Below are positions 16,499 through 23,325 of a DNA stretch of 35,911 nt, piece by piece. Position 1 is the first letter of the stretch; each line of letters starts with the position of its first letter. Source of the DNA: Lentisphaeria bacterium (GTDB lineage Bacteria > Verrucomicrobiota > Lentisphaeria > Oligosphaerales > Oligosphaeraceae); the NCBI GenBank assembly GCA_016287975.1, contig JAEEXV010000409.1, positions 1 to 35,911 of the forward strand, written 5' to 3'. Made by a program: the position numbers and the translations under genes. The notes beneath the pieces were generated by a model. The model was not told where the DNA came from, did not search any database, and was given only the letters and a program-made list of their open reading frames with translations.

Positions 16499-16589
16499 CC
16501 CAGGACCCGGGACCCAGGACCCGGGACCCGGGACCCGGGACCCGCGACCCAGGACCCGCGACTCAGGCCCCAGGATCCGCGACCCGGGC
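16499..16589 (+). repeat. Heptamer tandem array (GGACCCG/A-type)
   Basis: Directly after the TGA of the glycosidase-like gene are about thirteen imperfect 7-bp units of the form GGACCCR or GCGACCC, degenerating toward the 3' end (GACTCAG, GATCCGC). The CCCGGG steps are self-complementary and could fold. The unit is not a multiple of three and the array is non-coding. Confidence 0.85.
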
Positions 16590-16633
16590 TCGTTTGTGAG
16601 GAAGATTGACGCTGTTGATTTGGAGATGAGACC

Positions 16634-17347
16634 ATGAAATGCCCGTATTGTGAAAGCAGGATTGCCGATGGCAGCGAGGTGTGCCCCGTGTGCAGGGCGA
16701 GCCTGCCGTCTTCGGTGGAGGCGTCGCCGTTTTCCGCAGGGCGCGAAGAGGTGCACAGGTCCGACGACGAGTTGTCGCTGGGGGCGAAACTCATGGTTTG
16801 GCTCGGGCTGGTGTTTTCCCCCATCCTGGGGGCGGTGGTCGTGGCCATTCTGTATTATTCCTGGAAGAAGGATTACCCGAACAAGGCGTCGCAGTTGAAC
16901 CTGCATTGCTGGCTGGCCTTCTTCGCGGGGATCGCGCTGAGTGTCGGCTGCGTGTTGTTCATGGGAGGGCGGCTGGGGGCCGCGGGGGCGGGGGGCGGCG
17001 TCAGGGTGCTTCCTCCCAGGGAGCAATCGCAGGCACGGCAGTTTCGGGACTACGTTGAGGTGGTCAGGCGTGAGAACGGGGATTCGACGGGCGAGAAGGT
17101 GACGGGGGACGAGGCGACGCGCACCATCGTCATCCGGCATAAACTCGCGGGCAAGGCGTCTGATCTGGCCTCGCCAAAGGTCTTCAAGGAGCGCTTCAAG
17201 GCGGTGGCCGCCAAGAGCGCCGTCTTCCGGCAGGATCTGGTTCAGATTCGGGAACTCGGCATCACGATCGTGTACCGCGTGGAGACGTCGGACGGGAAGA
17301 CAATCGACGTCCCTTTCGCGCCGTCGGACTGGGACGGCATGAAGTGA
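16634..17347 (+). CDS. Zinc-ribbon membrane protein of unknown function
   Basis: Predicted 237 aa. The N-terminus, MKCPYCESRIADGSEVCPVC, is a two-CxxC zinc ribbon (C3, C6, C17, C20). A polar linker and two hydrophobic segments follow, at about 51-76 (LMVWLGLVFSPILGAVVVAI) and 88-112 (LHCWLAFFAGIALSVGCVLF). The C-terminal domain of about 120 aa is soluble and charged (VEVVRRENGDSTG, then VETSDGKTIDVPF) and has no family I recognise. GGAG lies 8 nt before the ATG. The stop is 23 nt before the epimerase start, so it may be the first gene of the sugar-nucleotide cassette. No catalytic motif is seen. Confidence 0.7.
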   Translation: MKCPYCESRIADGSEVCPVCRASLPSSVEASPFSAGREEVHRSDDELSLGAKLMVWLGLVFSPILGAVVVAILYYSWKKDYPNKASQLNLHCWLAFFAGIALSVGCVLFMGGRLGAAGAGGGVRVLPPREQSQARQFRDYVEVVRRENGDSTGEKVTGDEATRTIVIRHKLAGKASDLASPKVFKERFKAVAAKSAVFRQDLVQIRELGITIVYRVETSDGKTIDVPFAPSDWDGMK

Positions 17348-17370
17348 CGGCGGCGCAAGGAGACGGGAAA

Positions 17371-18345
17371 ATGTCCTACAGGGATGCAGTGTTTCCGGCG
17401 GGGAGCCGTTTTCTGGTGACGGGCGGGGCGGGCTTCATCGGCTCCAATCTGTGCGAGGCGCTTCTGAAACTCGGGCACCGCGTGCGCTGCCTCGACGACC
17501 TCTCGACTGGCAGGCAGGCCAACGTGGATATGTTTTCGGGCGTCCCGAACTACGAGTTCGTGCGCGGGGACGTCAAGGATCCCGAGGTCTGCGTCAAGGC
17601 GTGCGCGGGGATGGAGTATGTGCTTCACCAGGCGGCCTGGGGGAGCGTGCCGCGCTCCATCGAGATGCCGCTCTTCTACTGCGCGAACAACATCCAGGGG
17701 ACGGTGAACATGCTGGAGGCCGCGCGTCAGTGCGGCGTGCGGAAGTTCGTCTATGCGTCGAGTTCGTCGGTGTACGGGGACGAGCCGAATCTGCCCAAGA
17801 CCGAGGGGCGCGAGGGGAATCTGCTGTCGCCATACGCCCTCACCAAGCGCTGCGACGAGGAGTGGGCGAAGCAGTACACCCGCCACTACGGGCTGCCGAC
17901 CATTGGCCTGCGCTACTTCAATGTCTTCGGGCGCCGCCAGGATCCGAATGGCGCGTATGCGGCGGTGATCCCGAAGTTCATCCGGCAGCTGCTGAACGGC
18001 GAGCGCCCCGTCATCCACGGGGACGGGCGGCAGAGCCGCGACTTCACCTACGTCGACAATGTCGTCGAGGCGAACCTCAAGGCATGCCTGGCGCCCGCCG
18101 AGGCGGACGGGGAGGCCTTCAACATCGCCTACGGCGGGCGGGAAGTCCTCCTCGACATCTACCATTCCCTGGCGCGGGCGCTGGGGGTGGCGACGGAGCC
18201 AGTCTTCGGACCGCCCCGCCCAGGCGACATCAGGCACTCGAACGCCGACATCTCGAAGGCGCGGCGTCTGCTGGGCTACGACCCTGAATACGACTTCGAC
18301 CGCGGTCTCTCGGAGGCGATCGAGTGGTACCGCAAGAATCTGTGA
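17371..18345 (+). CDS. NAD-dependent UDP-sugar 4-epimerase (WbpP/TviC-like extended SDR)
   Basis: Predicted 324 aa. The ATG at 17371 has AAGGAG 8 nt upstream and is preferred over an in-frame GTG that overlaps the previous stop. The NAD-binding motif VTGGAGFIGS is at residues 16-25. The catalytic set is present: a Ser cluster (YASSSSVYGD), then Tyr155 and Lys159 in SPYALTK. The stretch GLRYFNVFGRRQDPNGAYAA is nearly that of WbpP/TviC UDP-GlcNAc/UDP-GlcNAcA 4-epimerases as I remember them. Next come 'VIPKFIRQLL', then 'GDGRQSRDFTYVDNVV', typical of this group. It probably interconverts UDP-gluco and UDP-galacto sugars, perhaps uronic or N-acetyl forms. The kinase gene follows by 13 nt and the nucleotidyltransferase comes next, so it probably acts on the sugar nucleotide they make. 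Confidence 0.88.
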   Translation: MSYRDAVFPAGSRFLVTGGAGFIGSNLCEALLKLGHRVRCLDDLSTGRQANVDMFSGVPNYEFVRGDVKDPEVCVKACAGMEYVLHQAAWGSVPRSIEMPLFYCANNIQGTVNMLEAARQCGVRKFVYASSSSVYGDEPNLPKTEGREGNLLSPYALTKRCDEEWAKQYTRHYGLPTIGLRYFNVFGRRQDPNGAYAAVIPKFIRQLLNGERPVIHGDGRQSRDFTYVDNVVEANLKACLAPAEADGEAFNIAYGGREVLLDIYHSLARALGVATEPVFGPPRPGDIRHSNADISKARRLLGYDPEYDFDRGLSEAIEWYRKNL

Positions 18346-18358
18346 AACGAGGCGATTT

Positions 18359-19561
18359 ATGGAAATGAAACTGTCGGAGCAATTCGAGGCGCTGTATCAC
18401 GCCGAGCCTGAGGGGGTGGCCTTCTGCCCGTACCGCGTGTGCCCAGTGGGAGCGCATGTGGACCACCAGCTTGGAAAGGTGACGGGCTTTGCGCTGGACA
18501 AGGGCATCCGCATCGCCTATCGCCCGAAGCACAACGGGGTCATCGAACTGCGTTCGCGGAACTTCAGCAAGCGGGCGCAGTTCCATGTGCGGGAGGTGCC
18601 CGAGGAGAAGGAGAACGACTGGGCGGACTATCTGCGCGGGGCGACCCTGCTGCTGGGACGGCGCCATCCGCTGCAGGTCGGGCTGGCGGGGGTGATCGAG
18701 GGCAGCATGCCGATCGGCGGCCTCTCCTCCTCCGCGGCGGTGATCCTCTCGTTTCTGGAGGCGCTCTGCCGCGTGAACCAGCTGCACTTGTCGCCTGCGG
18801 AATACATCGAGATCGCGCAGGCGGCGGAAAACCAGTATGTCGGGGTCGCGTGCGGCAAGCTGGACCAGAGCTGCGAGGTGCTCTGCCAGGAGGGGCGGCT
18901 GCTCTATCTGGACACGCGGGACGGCCAATACGAGCTGGTGCCGCCTGGCGCGGGGATGGCCCCGTTTCGGCTGGCGATCCTCTTCTCAGGGCTGGAGCGC
19001 ACGCTGATCGGCACGAAATACAACATGCGGGTGGACGAATGCCGCGCCGCGGCCTACGCGCTGAAGGGATACGCGGGCATGGAGTACGGCAAGTTCGCGG
19101 AGACATGCCTGCGCGAGGTGCCGCCTGAGGTATTCGCGCAATATGGCGACCGGCTGCCGAAGCCGTGGCGCCAGCGCGCGGAGCACTGGTACCGCGAGGA
19201 GGAGCGCGTGGAGCAGGCGGTCGCGGCCTGGCGCCGCGGCGACCTCAGGGAGTTCGGGCGCATCTCGTTTGCGAGCGGCCGCTCGACCATCGACAACTGG
19301 GAGACGGGCTGCCCTGAGATGAAGCGCCTCTATGAAATCATGGCCGAGACCGACGGCGTGCTCGGCGGACGCTTCTCGGGCGCGGGCTTCAAGGGCTGCT
19401 GCCTCGCCATCATCGAGCCAGACGCGGCGGATGCCGTCGAGGAGCGCGTCACCCGCGAATATCTCGCCGCCTTCCCCGAACTCACGGGCAGGTTCTCCGT
19501 GCACATCTGCGACACCGCCTCGGGCATCGCCCATCCAGGGGCGGGGGAGGCCACCGCATGA
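18359..19561 (+). CDS. GHMP sugar-1-kinase, galacturonokinase-like
   Basis: Predicted 400 aa. GAGG lies 7 nt before the ATG at 18359. GHMP kinase motifs are present: motif 1 CPVGAHVDHQ (residues 28-37), the phosphate loop GLSSSAA (121-127), and motif 3 GGRFSGAGFKGCC (336-348). Galactokinases carry GEHTDY in motif 1; here it is GAHVDH. The sequence YRVCPVGAHVDHQLG closely resembles plant galacturonokinase (YRICPLGAHIDHQGG as I remember it), and so do IELRSRNF, LAILFSGLERTL, RAEHWY and FSGAGFKGCC. The likely reaction is ATP-dependent phosphorylation at C1 of D-galacturonate or a related sugar. The stop overlaps the nucleotidyltransferase start (ATGA), implying translational coupling. Automated annotation would probably say galactokinase, and that remains possible. 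Confidence 0.83.
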   Translation: MEMKLSEQFEALYHAEPEGVAFCPYRVCPVGAHVDHQLGKVTGFALDKGIRIAYRPKHNGVIELRSRNFSKRAQFHVREVPEEKENDWADYLRGATLLLGRRHPLQVGLAGVIEGSMPIGGLSSSAAVILSFLEALCRVNQLHLSPAEYIEIAQAAENQYVGVACGKLDQSCEVLCQEGRLLYLDTRDGQYELVPPGAGMAPFRLAILFSGLERTLIGTKYNMRVDECRAAAYALKGYAGMEYGKFAETCLREVPPEVFAQYGDRLPKPWRQRAEHWYREEERVEQAVAAWRRGDLREFGRISFASGRSTIDNWETGCPEMKRLYEIMAETDGVLGGRFSGAGFKGCCLAIIEPDAADAVEERVTREYLAAFPELTGRFSVHICDTASGIAHPGAGEATA

Positions 19562-20286
19562 AATGCCTGTTCCTCGCGGCGGGCTACGCGACCCGCCTCT
19601 ATCCGCTGACCCGCGACTTCCCGAAGCCCCTGCTGGAGATCCAGGGCAGGAGCATCCTCGACTGGCTGCTCGACGACCTCGACGACTGCGGCGTCGACGG
19701 CGGCCATGTCGTGGTGACCAACCACCGCTTCGTCCGCCATTTCGAGGAATGGGGCGCCCGCCGCGGGGACATCGCCGTCGTCGACGACGGGACCATGACC
19801 AACGAGACCCGCATCGGCGCCGTGCGGGACATCGCGCTGGCCGTCGAACGATGCCAAATCAACGAGGATCTGCTGGTGCTGGCGGGGGACAATCTCCTGG
19901 ACTTCAGCCTGCGGCCCTTCCTCGAATACGCGCGGCGGAAAGGCACTTCCTGCGTGATGCGCTACTGGGAGCCCGAGACGGCGCGCCTGCGCAAGTCGGG
20001 GGTGCTCGACATCGACGGCCACGACCTGGTGCTGTCGATGGCGGAGAAGCCGACGGAGCCCGCGACGCACTGGTGCTGCCCGCCGTTCTACTATTTCGTG
20101 CGTGAGGATGTCGCCAAGGTGCGCGAGGGGCTCGCGGCGGGCTGCGGCGTGGATTCGCCGGGCGCCTACATCGCCTGGCTCGCCACCGTCTCTCCCGTGC
20201 ACGCAATGGAGATGCCCGGTCGCCGCATCGACATCGGCGACCTGGAGAGCTACGCCCGCGCGCAGCAGACCTTCCGGAAGGGATGA
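19558..20286 (+). CDS. Sugar-1-phosphate nucleotidyltransferase
   Basis: Predicted 242 aa. It begins MKCLFLAAGYATRLYPLTRD followed by FPKPLLEI, the nucleotide-binding signature of the RfbA/GlmU-type nucleotidyltransferase fold (Arg13 and Lys23). Later features are the metal-binding Asp in 'LVLAGDNLLDFSL', SMAEKPTEPA, and a closing 'MPGRRIDIGDLESYARA', all usual for the family. The ATG overlaps the kinase stop by 4 nt. It would convert the sugar-1-phosphate from the kinase to an NDP-sugar, which the upstream epimerase could then use. The nucleotide (UTP, dTTP or other) cannot be read from the sequence. Confidence 0.87.
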   Translation: MKCLFLAAGYATRLYPLTRDFPKPLLEIQGRSILDWLLDDLDDCGVDGGHVVVTNHRFVRHFEEWGARRGDIAVVDDGTMTNETRIGAVRDIALAVERCQINEDLLVLAGDNLLDFSLRPFLEYARRKGTSCVMRYWEPETARLRKSGVLDIDGHDLVLSMAEKPTEPATHWCCPPFYYFVREDVAKVREGLAAGCGVDSPGAYIAWLATVSPVHAMEMPGRRIDIGDLESYARAQQTFRKG

Positions 20287-20365
20287 GGGACCGCAGGGGG
20301 CGTGTCCTTGCCTTGTCCATCCACGGGCAAGTGCCGGGCATTCCGCCGTCTTTCCTGCTCGCAAA

Positions 20366-20400
20366 GTGAAAAAAAACGTCACATGTGACAGTTTTTTCAC
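20366..20400. promoter_or_regulatory. Long dyad (GTCACATGTGAC core): operator and/or terminator
   Basis: A 35-bp imperfect palindrome starts GTGAAAAAAAACGTCAC and ends GTGACAGTTTTTTCAC, with the perfect 12-bp core GTCACATGTGAC at 20378-20389. It lies 80 nt after the nucleotidyltransferase stop. The A-tract/T-tract arms could make a weak bidirectional terminator. The same core with the same 3' flank (T-run, then ACGTTT) recurs at 20456, which favours an operator. Confidence 0.55.
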
Positions 20401-20420
20401 GTTTGCGTGCGGCGATACTA

Positions 20421-20448
20421 TTGCAAATTCCACAAGGCTGATTATGTT
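20421..20448 (+). promoter_or_regulatory. Candidate sigma-70-type promoter of the AAA ATPase gene
   Basis: TTGCAA (20421-20426), 16 nt, then TATGTT (20443-20448); each box matches consensus at 4 of 6. It falls between the two dyads, with the second dyad starting about where transcription would begin. This geometry would suit repression. Confidence 0.4.
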
Positions 20449-20455
20449 AAATTCT

Positions 20456-20469
20456 TGTCACAAGTGACA
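20456..20469. promoter_or_regulatory. Second dyad TGTCAC-AA-GTGACA, likely operator
   Basis: A perfect 6-bp inverted repeat with a 2-nt centre, followed by TTTTTTTTACGTTTT. It matches the upstream dyad and its flank as a direct repeat, with centres about 79 bp apart. It lies about 42 nt before the AAA ATPase ATG and covers the predicted transcription start. Confidence 0.5.
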
Positions 20470-20510
20470 TTTTTTTTACGTTTTACGCAGAAACAATTGG
20501 TGAAAATGGC

Positions 20511-21770
20511 ATGCTCATGCGGATCCGCAGAGACAATCATCTCAATAAGCTCGTCAGCGCCCGGCACAACGGGCTGATCAAGGTCGTCACGGGGATGCGC
20601 AGGTGCGGCAAGTCATACCTGCTGAACGAGCTGTTCCGCGACCGTCTTCTGGCGAGTGGCGTGAAGGAAAGCCACATCATTCAGGTCGCCCTTGACATGC
20701 GCCGTAGCAGTCCGCTTCGCAATCCCGACGCCCTTTGCGACTATGTGGAAGCGAAAGCCAAGGGGAAGGGGATGCACTACGTGCTTCTGGACGAAATCCA
20801 GATGGTCGATGACTTCGAGGGCGTCTTGAACGAGTTCCTTCACTTTCCGAATCTGGATGTGTATGTCACGGGAAGCAACTCGCGCTTCCTCTCCACGGAC
20901 ATCATCACCGAATTCCGCGGGCGTGGGTACGAGATCCGCATCCAGCCGCTCTCTTTCGCGGAGTTCTTCCAGGCGAAGGGCGGCGAGCGGCAGGCGGCCT
21001 GGGACGAGTATCTTCTCTATGGGGGGATGCCTTTCCTGTTTCATCTTGAGAATGACGAGCAGAAATCCTCCTATCTCAAGAGCCTGTTCGCCGAAGTGTA
21101 CAAGAAGGACATAACCGACCGCAACCGCATAAGGCATCCGGCGGAGCTGGACCAGATTGTCAGCGTCCTCGCCTCCTCCGTCGGATCGCTGACGAACCCC
21201 GTGAACCTGTCAAATGCGTTCCGTTCCATGTCTGGCCGCAGGATAGGGCACGCCACGGTCGCAAGATACTGCAAGTATCTGGAGGATGCCTTTCTCGTGA
21301 GCAAGGCCAGACGATATGATGTGAAAGGGAAGCGCTACATCAGCACTCCATACAAGTACTATTTCGAGGACATCGGACTTCGGAACGCACACTTGAACTT
21401 CCGCCAGCACGAGGCGAGTCATCTGATGGAGAACGCCATCTACAATGAGCTGCGGCTTCGCGGCTACAATGTGGATGTCGGGATCATCGCGACCCGAGCG
21501 CGTGATGCGGACGGGCGACAGGAGCGCGTCACCTGCGAGATCGATTTCGTGGCCAATCTGGGCAGCAAGCGGTACTATGTCCAGTCGGCCTTTTTGATGC
21601 CCGACGATGCAAAGCGCGAGCAGGAAAACCGTCCGCTGAGGAACACGGGGGATTCGTTCAGAAAGATCATCGTCACTGGCAGCGGGCCCGGCGTCTGGCG
21701 CAACGATGACGGGCACACCATCATGAATATACAGGACTTTCTGCTGAACCCAGACAGTCTGGATTTGTAG
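20511..21770 (+). CDS. AAA ATPase with DUF4143-type C-terminal domain
   Basis: Predicted 419 aa. A Walker A motif, GMRRCGKS (residues 28-35), follows 'LIKVVT', and Walker B is VLLDEIQ with D94 and E95. Sensor-type VYVTGSNSRFLS and 'EIRIQPLSFAEFF' follow; both are hallmarks of the AAA_14/DUF4143 family. The C-terminal part has YCKYLEDAFLVSKARRYDVK, then KYYFEDIGLRNA, then CEIDFVANLGSKRYYVQSAF, resembling the degenerate PD-(D/E)xK nuclease-like domain of these proteins. Such ATPases are widespread, often horizontally moved, and of uncertain function. ATG 20511 is used; ATG 20517 is an equally good in-frame alternative, as neither has a strong Shine-Dalgarno. Fewer GC-only codons than its neighbours and the repeat-flanked position suggest an accessory gene. 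Confidence 0.88.
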   Translation: MLMRIRRDNHLNKLVSARHNGLIKVVTGMRRCGKSYLLNELFRDRLLASGVKESHIIQVALDMRRSSPLRNPDALCDYVEAKAKGKGMHYVLLDEIQMVDDFEGVLNEFLHFPNLDVYVTGSNSRFLSTDIITEFRGRGYEIRIQPLSFAEFFQAKGGERQAAWDEYLLYGGMPFLFHLENDEQKSSYLKSLFAEVYKKDITDRNRIRHPAELDQIVSVLASSVGSLTNPVNLSNAFRSMSGRRIGHATVARYCKYLEDAFLVSKARRYDVKGKRYISTPYKYYFEDIGLRNAHLNFRQHEASHLMENAIYNELRLRGYNVDVGIIATRARDADGRQERVTCEIDFVANLGSKRYYVQSAFLMPDDAKREQENRPLRNTGDSFRKIIVTGSGPGVWRNDDGHTIMNIQDFLLNPDSLDL

Positions 21771-21790
21771 GGAATACTTTTTGGGTTTCA

Positions 21791-21869
21791 CTCTGTTCCC
21801 CAAGAGGGGCGGCAATCGCCGTCATTTTCATGCCCGAAGTTGTTGCCACGGCGAGGCCGCCGTGGCAAC
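21791..21869 (+). repeat. Dispersed repeat element with a perfect 12-bp hairpin
   Basis: The element begins CTCTGTTCCCCAAGAGGGGC and ends in a hairpin: GTTGCCACGGCG (21842-21853), loop AGGC, CGCCGTGGCAAC (21858-21869). Related copies lie at about 5019-5094 (same strand) and 5351-5427 (inverted). Fragments occur near 5453-5470, 5605-5630 and 35664-35690. It sits between convergent genes (AAA ATPase and M20 amidohydrolase) and could act as a bidirectional terminator. It is probably a non-autonomous REP-like element. Confidence 0.75.
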
Positions 21870-21986
21870 CATTTTCGGGGGCCATCCAGACTATCGCCTA
21901 CCCTTGTGGAACGGCGTCTTTGCGGAAAAGTGCAAACGATTCCGCAATGAACTGCGTTTTGGTGGCGTTGTTTTGAGCCGCGCCGT

Positions 21987-23318
21987 CTATTTTGCGGGGG
22001 CGAACTGGCTTGAGTCGACGGTTTTGTTGATGGAGGCCATCATGCGCAGATATTCGGGGATGGGCATGAGGCGGCTCTTGTGCGCGGCGATGGCGCGGGC
22101 CTTTTCGCCGTCGCCATAGAGGAGTTCGACGGCCATGAGGGCGCCGAGCAGGGAGTTGACGATGTATGCCTGGTTTTCGTCGGCGATGCGGTAGTCGACG
22201 CCGTGGCTGGCGCCGTCGGCGCCAGGGACGTAGGCGTGGATGGCGGGGATGACGGTGGCGACGTCGCCCATGTCGGTGCAGGAGGCGTAGAAGTGGGTGT
22301 TGGCGTCGAAGGGGGCGTCGGGCGCGATGGAGTGGACGACCTGCTGTTCAAGGGCGATGAGATCGGTGTCGTCGAGGAGCGGCATGTATCCAGCGAGGGT
22401 CTGGATGGTGGCGGTGCACTCGGCGGCGAGGGCGGCGTGGAGGACGACGCGGTCGAAGCGCTCGTTGAGGGCGAGGATTTCGGGGACGGAGGGGGCGCGG
22501 AGCATGTATTCCATGACGGCGGTGTCGGGGAGGACGTTGACGGCGGCGCCGCCGTTGGTGACGATGCCGTGGATGCGGATCTTGTCGGTGTTGCTGTAGG
22601 CCTCGCGCATGAGTCCGATGGCGTGCTGGGCGAGGGAGACGGCGTTCAGGGCGTTGACGCCGTTCTGGGGGCTGGCGGCGTGGCAGCTTTTGCCGTGGAA
22701 GACGATGCGCTTGTTGACGGCGCCGTTGTGGTCGTTGACCCCGAACTTGCCGCCGAGGTGGTGCATGAAGGAGAGGTCGACGTCGTCGAAGACGCCCTCG
22801 CGGATGAGCTGGGGCTTTCCTGCGATGAAGTCGATTCTGCCCTGGTCGATGAGGGACTGGCGGTATTCGTTCTCGATGCCCTCCTCGGCGGGGGTGGCGA
22901 TGAAGGCGACTTTGCCGCACAGTTCGCCCGCCGCGGCGGCGTCGACGAGGGCGGCGGCGGTGCCGAAGAGGGCGGTCGCGCTGGCGTTGTGGCCGCAGGC
23001 GTGGACGGCGCCGGTCGCGGGGTCGCATTCGGGGTGGGTGGGGATGATGAGGGAATCGAGTTCGCCGAGGATGGCGAGGACGGGGCCTGGGCGGCCAGTG
23101 TCGAGGTCGGCGCGGAGGCCGGTGATCGCCAGCCCCGTCTTCACGGGGAGGCCCAGCGAACGGAGTTTCTCCGCGAGGAAGGCGGAGGTCTGGTGTTCGC
23201 GGTAGCCAGGTTCAGGATGCTTCCAGATGTGGCGGCCAGTTGCGATGATTTCGTCGCGGCGCGCCTCGATGGCGGCGCGCACGGCGGCGGAGAGAGTTTC
23301 CTTGCTGCGGGTGGTCAT
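21987..23318 (-). CDS. M20-family amidohydrolase (AbgB-like)
   Basis: Predicted 443 aa from the ATG at 23318 (MTTRSKETLSAAVRAAIEAR), 7 nt after the stop of the preceding gene. M20D-type motifs are visible: GRHIWKHPEPGYREHQTSAF, VLAILGELDSL, the metal-binding HACGHNASATALFG (H110), TPAEEG (E145/E146) and FMHHLGG. Later come 'HGKSCHAA...GVNALNAV' and TNGGAAVNVLPDTA of the dimerisation domain. This pattern is closest to p-aminobenzoyl-glutamate hydrolase subunit B and related amide hydrolases. It is probably a cytoplasmic metal-dependent hydrolase of N-acyl amino acids or short peptides; the substrate is not readable. It ends in front of the hairpin repeat at 21791-21869. Confidence 0.88.
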   Translation of the reverse strand: MTTRSKETLSAAVRAAIEARRDEIIATGRHIWKHPEPGYREHQTSAFLAEKLRSLGLPVKTGLAITGLRADLDTGRPGPVLAILGELDSLIIPTHPECDPATGAVHACGHNASATALFGTAAALVDAAAAGELCGKVAFIATPAEEGIENEYRQSLIDQGRIDFIAGKPQLIREGVFDDVDLSFMHHLGGKFGVNDHNGAVNKRIVFHGKSCHAASPQNGVNALNAVSLAQHAIGLMREAYSNTDKIRIHGIVTNGGAAVNVLPDTAVMEYMLRAPSVPEILALNERFDRVVLHAALAAECTATIQTLAGYMPLLDDTDLIALEQQVVHSIAPDAPFDANTHFYASCTDMGDVATVIPAIHAYVPGADGASHGVDYRIADENQAYIVNSLLGALMAVELLYGDGEKARAIAAHKSRLMPIPEYLRMMASINKTVDSSQFAPAK

Positions 23319-23325
23319 GGCTGTT

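Noticed and set aside
14729..17140. Long minus-strand open frame opposite the giant hydrolase
   Set aside because: Arg/His/Pro-rich translation with no recognisable fold, spanning the heptamer repeats and two plus-strand genes; an artefact of high GC.
18359..19561. Annotation as galactokinase (galK)
   Set aside because: Motif 1 lacks GEHTDY and the overall match is better to galacturonokinase. Galactokinase is kept only as an alternative.
20456..20469. CRP/FNR binding site
   Set aside because: The half-site order is TGTCAC-N2-GTGACA, not TGTGA-N6-TCACA, so it does not fit the CRP consensus.
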